From Deltaproteobacteria bacterium (GTDB lineage Bacteria > Myxococcota_A > UBA9160 > UBA6930), in assembly GCA_028817435.1 (NCBI GenBank), contig JAPPPQ010000015.1, positions 1-64,000 on the forward strand: a DNA stretch of 64,000 nucleotides, in the 5' to 3' direction. The notes beneath the pieces are model-generated. The model was given only the letters and a program-made list of their open reading frames with translations. It made no database searches and had not been told where the DNA came from. Below, one piece after another: positions 61,476-64,000 of this stretch. Position numbers and translations under genes: made by a program. How positions within the stretch are numbered: position 1 is the stretch's first letter; each line of letters opens with the position of its first letter.

Positions 61476-64000
61476 TCACGAGTTGGCTGAATCAGATGCG
61501 GCGCGTTCGTAGTTGTCGTCGAGTTGGGGGGAAAGTAGCAAGATGGCGGCGATGCGGCGGGCGGTGTCGCTGAGGTGACTGGCTTCCGCCGCGTGCAGGG
61601 GGCGGCCCAGGATTTTGTGCTCGCGGTAGGAGAGCCACTTCTTCAGCACGGGGTAGCCGCCGAGTTTGTAATCCCACACGGCGGCGGGGATGCCGGCGAG
61701 GTAGGCGTCGGCGTTCAGGTGAATGTGCCAGGCTTCGCGGCCGAGCGGATCGTTTGGTGCGCGGGCGGGAGCGGGCTCTGTGCGGCCGGCGCCGGGCATG
61801 ACAATGCCGCCCTGTCCGGGGTGGCCCCAGCCCGCGCGCACGGAGAAATCGCCGCCGGACCACTGGCCCCCGCCGCGCTTGGCGGGAGTTGCGATTGGTG
61901 CGAGTTCGGGGCGCAGTTTGCCCTCGGTGACGCCGGGGACGGGGGTTTCGGGATCGAGCAGCGCGGCGAGCTCGCGCCCGAGCGCGGCAGAGCGCCGCAA
62001 AACCCCGGCGCGTTGTGGCAGCGGAATGCGCGGCCAATCCAGACGCAGCGCGCCTGCATTCGCGCTTCGGTAGGTGGGGCTGTGGAGGATGGCGAGGATG
62101 TGGTGGAACAAATCTTCCACACCGAGGCCGCCGCGGAGGCTGTTCAGGTGGCGTGCGGCCATTTCGCTGAGATTGGGAAGCGGCGAGTCCTCCGGAGGAC
62201 CGCAGGTCGGCAGTCCCTCTGTGGCGCGGAGATAGACAGGAAAAAAGCTCGACAAGCCATTTCCAAAATTGTCGGCAAGGTGTTTCGTATAAGCTCCTCG
62301 AGAAAAACTCTCTGCCGCTTGCTTTGCACGAGCTTCCAGCCACAGGTTGCCGTCGAAAACCTGCCTCTTGTAAGTGGCCCGTTTCTCGTCCAGCAATTTT
62401 GTATCGGCTTCCCAGTAAATCCAGCGGGTATCGAAGGGGCGGTAGGCGTGGCGGACAAATCCTGCCGGAGTGGGGCCGCCGCGTTCCAGAAGGGTGCGCC
62501 GGACGCGCCTCGCGTCGAAGCGCGCCGTGTCTTTCATCACAGCGGGGTGGAGGCGCGCGATCTCTGCGTCATCCAGCTTCTCATCGAAGTAATTGGCGAT
62601 TCGCGCCTTCAGCCGCTCCAGATCAATATCCACCAGAAACCCGTTGCGGCTGGTCACCACGCCGGGAAACGAAGCGGGCAGCAACTCCGGCAATTTCGGC
62701 CAACCGAGGTAATCCGCGCCGACCTGTGCAGGCATGAAGGGCAGGCCGAGCGGCAGACTCGGAACAGCCTTCGCATACAATTGGCCCGGCGCTTGCTTTG
62801 CCGTTTCCGTCAAGCGCCGCCGTTTGTCCCGTCCCCACAAATGCCGAAAACCGACGGCGGCCGAGCTCCGCTTCCCGCCCTTCCGCACCAGCAGCGAGAT
62901 CGCAGTTCCCACCTGAATGCCCTCCCGGCTTCGCTCGGTGGAAAACACGCTGGGATCCGGCTCTCCCTCCGGCGTCCGCTTTCCGGTCTTGTATTTGTCG
63001 CCGTTCAGGCAGTCAATGCGAATTGCGTCAAAAGCATCCAGATAGCGCTCGCGCATTCCCGTGAAGCTCATGCCATCCAGCCAGGAGTAATTGGAGATGA
63101 AGCACACCACGCCGCGCCCGGTTTGCTCCACAATGCGCCGCTCGGCCATGCGGAAGAAGCGCACATACAAATCGTTCAATCCCTGTCCTTTGGGGCGCCG
63201 CACGCGCTGCACGCTGCGGTATGCCGTGCTGAGCTCGCGCTCTTCGCCCATGGCCATGCCGGCAAAGCTGTTGTAGGGCGGATTGCCGAGCACGACGAGA
63301 ATCGGCTTGTTCTGCTTGACGCCCTCCGCCCGAATGCGCTCTTCTTCCAGTTCCGGAAAGGCGAAATCGGGCTTGTCCGTGCGGGGTTCCCAACCGGTCA
63401 GCGCATTGGTGAGGTGCACGCCAGGGCGCGCGCCGTTGTCGGGCAATGCGGCATCCAGCGCGCGCAGCGTCAGATCCACTTGCATATGCGCCACCACAAA
63501 TGGCGCGGGCAAAATCTCGAAGCCGAACAATCGCTCGCAGGCCGCGCGCCGCAGCGCGTCTCCGGCCAGCGCACCCGCTCCCTTTTGCCGCAGCGTTTCG
63601 GCCGCGCGCCGCAACACGGCGGCCAGGTAGGCGCCGGTGCCGCAGCAGGGATCGAGCACATAGACGCGCTCATTGGCAAAGCCGTCGGCCACGCCGAGGT
63701 CTTCGCGCAATGCGCGGTCCACGCGGGCGACCATGTAATTCACCACTTCCGGCGGCGTGAACCACACGCCGAGCTCTTTGCGCAGATCCGGATCGTAGGC
63801 CGCCAAAAAAGGCTCGTAGAAATACTGCACCGCCTCATCTTCAGAGAAACGCCGGAAGAAAGCTCCACGGTCCACGCGATTCAGCGCAGCGGCGGCCCAG
63901 TCGAGCACCGGAACCAAACCAAGCGGCCGCAGGCGGGAAGGCGAGGAGACCTGCTCGAAGAGCGCGCTCAAAATTGGCACGCGCAGGTGCCAGGCGGCGG
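61476..64000 (-). CDS. Type ISP-like restriction-modification enzyme, methyltransferase + specificity region (N-terminus runs off right edge)
   Basis: FYEPFLAAYDPDLRKELGVWFTPPEVVNYMVARVDRAL, VLDPCCGTGAYLAAVLRRA, VVLGNPPYNSF (NPPY N6-adenine motif); frame stays open to the window end. Confidence 0.8.
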   Translation of the reverse strand, partial: AAWHLRVPILSALFEQVSSPSRLRPLGLVPVLDWAAAALNRVDRGAFFRRFSEDEAVQYFYEPFLAAYDPDLRKELGVWFTPPEVVNYMVARVDRALREDLGVADGFANERVYVLDPCCGTGAYLAAVLRRAAETLRQKGAGALAGDALRRAACERLFGFEILPAPFVVAHMQVDLTLRALDAALPDNGARPGVHLTNALTGWEPRTDKPDFAFPELEEERIRAEGVKQNKPILVVLGNPPYNSFAGMAMGEERELSTAYRSVQRVRRPKGQGLNDLYVRFFRMAERRIVEQTGRGVVCFISNYSWLDGMSFTGMRERYLDAFDAIRIDCLNGDKYKTGKRTPEGEPDPSVFSTERSREGIQVGTAISLLVRKGGKRSSAAVGFRHLWGRDKRRRLTETAKQAPGQLYAKAVPSLPLGLPFMPAQVGADYLGWPKLPELLPASFPGVVTSRNGFLVDIDLERLKARIANYFDEKLDDAEIARLHPAVMKDTARFDARRVRRTLLERGGPTPAGFVRHAYRPFDTRWIYWEADTKLLDEKRATYKRQVFDGNLWLEARAKQAAESFSRGAYTKHLADNFGNGLSSFFPVYLRATEGLPTCGPPEDSPLPNLSEMAARHLNSLRGGLGVEDLFHHILAILHSPTYRSANAGALRLDWPRIPLPQRAGVLRRSAALGRELAALLDPETPVPGVTEGKLRPELAPIATPAKRGGGQWSGGDFSVRAGWGHPGQGGIVMPGAGRTEPAPARAPNDPLGREAWHIHLNADAYLAGIPAAVWDYKLGGYPVLKKWLSYREHKILGRPLHAAEASHLSDTARRIAAILLLSPQLDDNYERAASDSANS

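Overview
High-GC bacterial chromosome segment, densely coding, mostly housekeeping. Gene order and protein types (rpmH-rnpA-yidD-yidC-jag, parAB, dnaN-gyrB-gyrA, split atpB/atpE) indicate the replication-origin region of a Gram-negative, proteobacterium-like organism (LpxL-type acyltransferase, Pal, Toprim-insert GyrB). From left to right: (1) a parA/parB end with a 54-bp inverted duplication at the window edge and a cluster of four degenerate parS-like 16-mers at gene boundaries; two of these lie in a 22-bp direct repeat flanking a compositionally atypical membrane-anchored nuclease-like gene; (2) an origin-type gene cluster with no dnaA or recF in the expected places; (3) hemL, a four-gene ATP synthase membrane segment, tmk, two lipoproteins, and a LeuA/citramalate synthase-family gene; (4) a complete Entner-Doudoroff set (zwf-pgl-edd-eda); (5) sppA, and a DNA methyltransferase fused to an Mrr-like nuclease domain and carrying a 14-nt poly-G tract in frame (candidate phase variation); (6) thiI with rhodanese, pal, a ThDP enzyme, and a DnaQ-DinG fusion; (7) a compact self-contained type II fatty-acid-synthase-like cluster (SDR, FabI/L-like ER, KASIII, KR, DH, KASII, ACP, acyltransferase, PPTase) ending in a 1922-aa single-chain eukaryote-type acetyl-CoA carboxylase; (8) map, argD-like, folB, lpxL-like, an SDR, and the C-terminal part of a type ISP-like restriction/methyltransferase that runs off the right edge. 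I saw no rRNA, tRNA, CRISPR or transposase.
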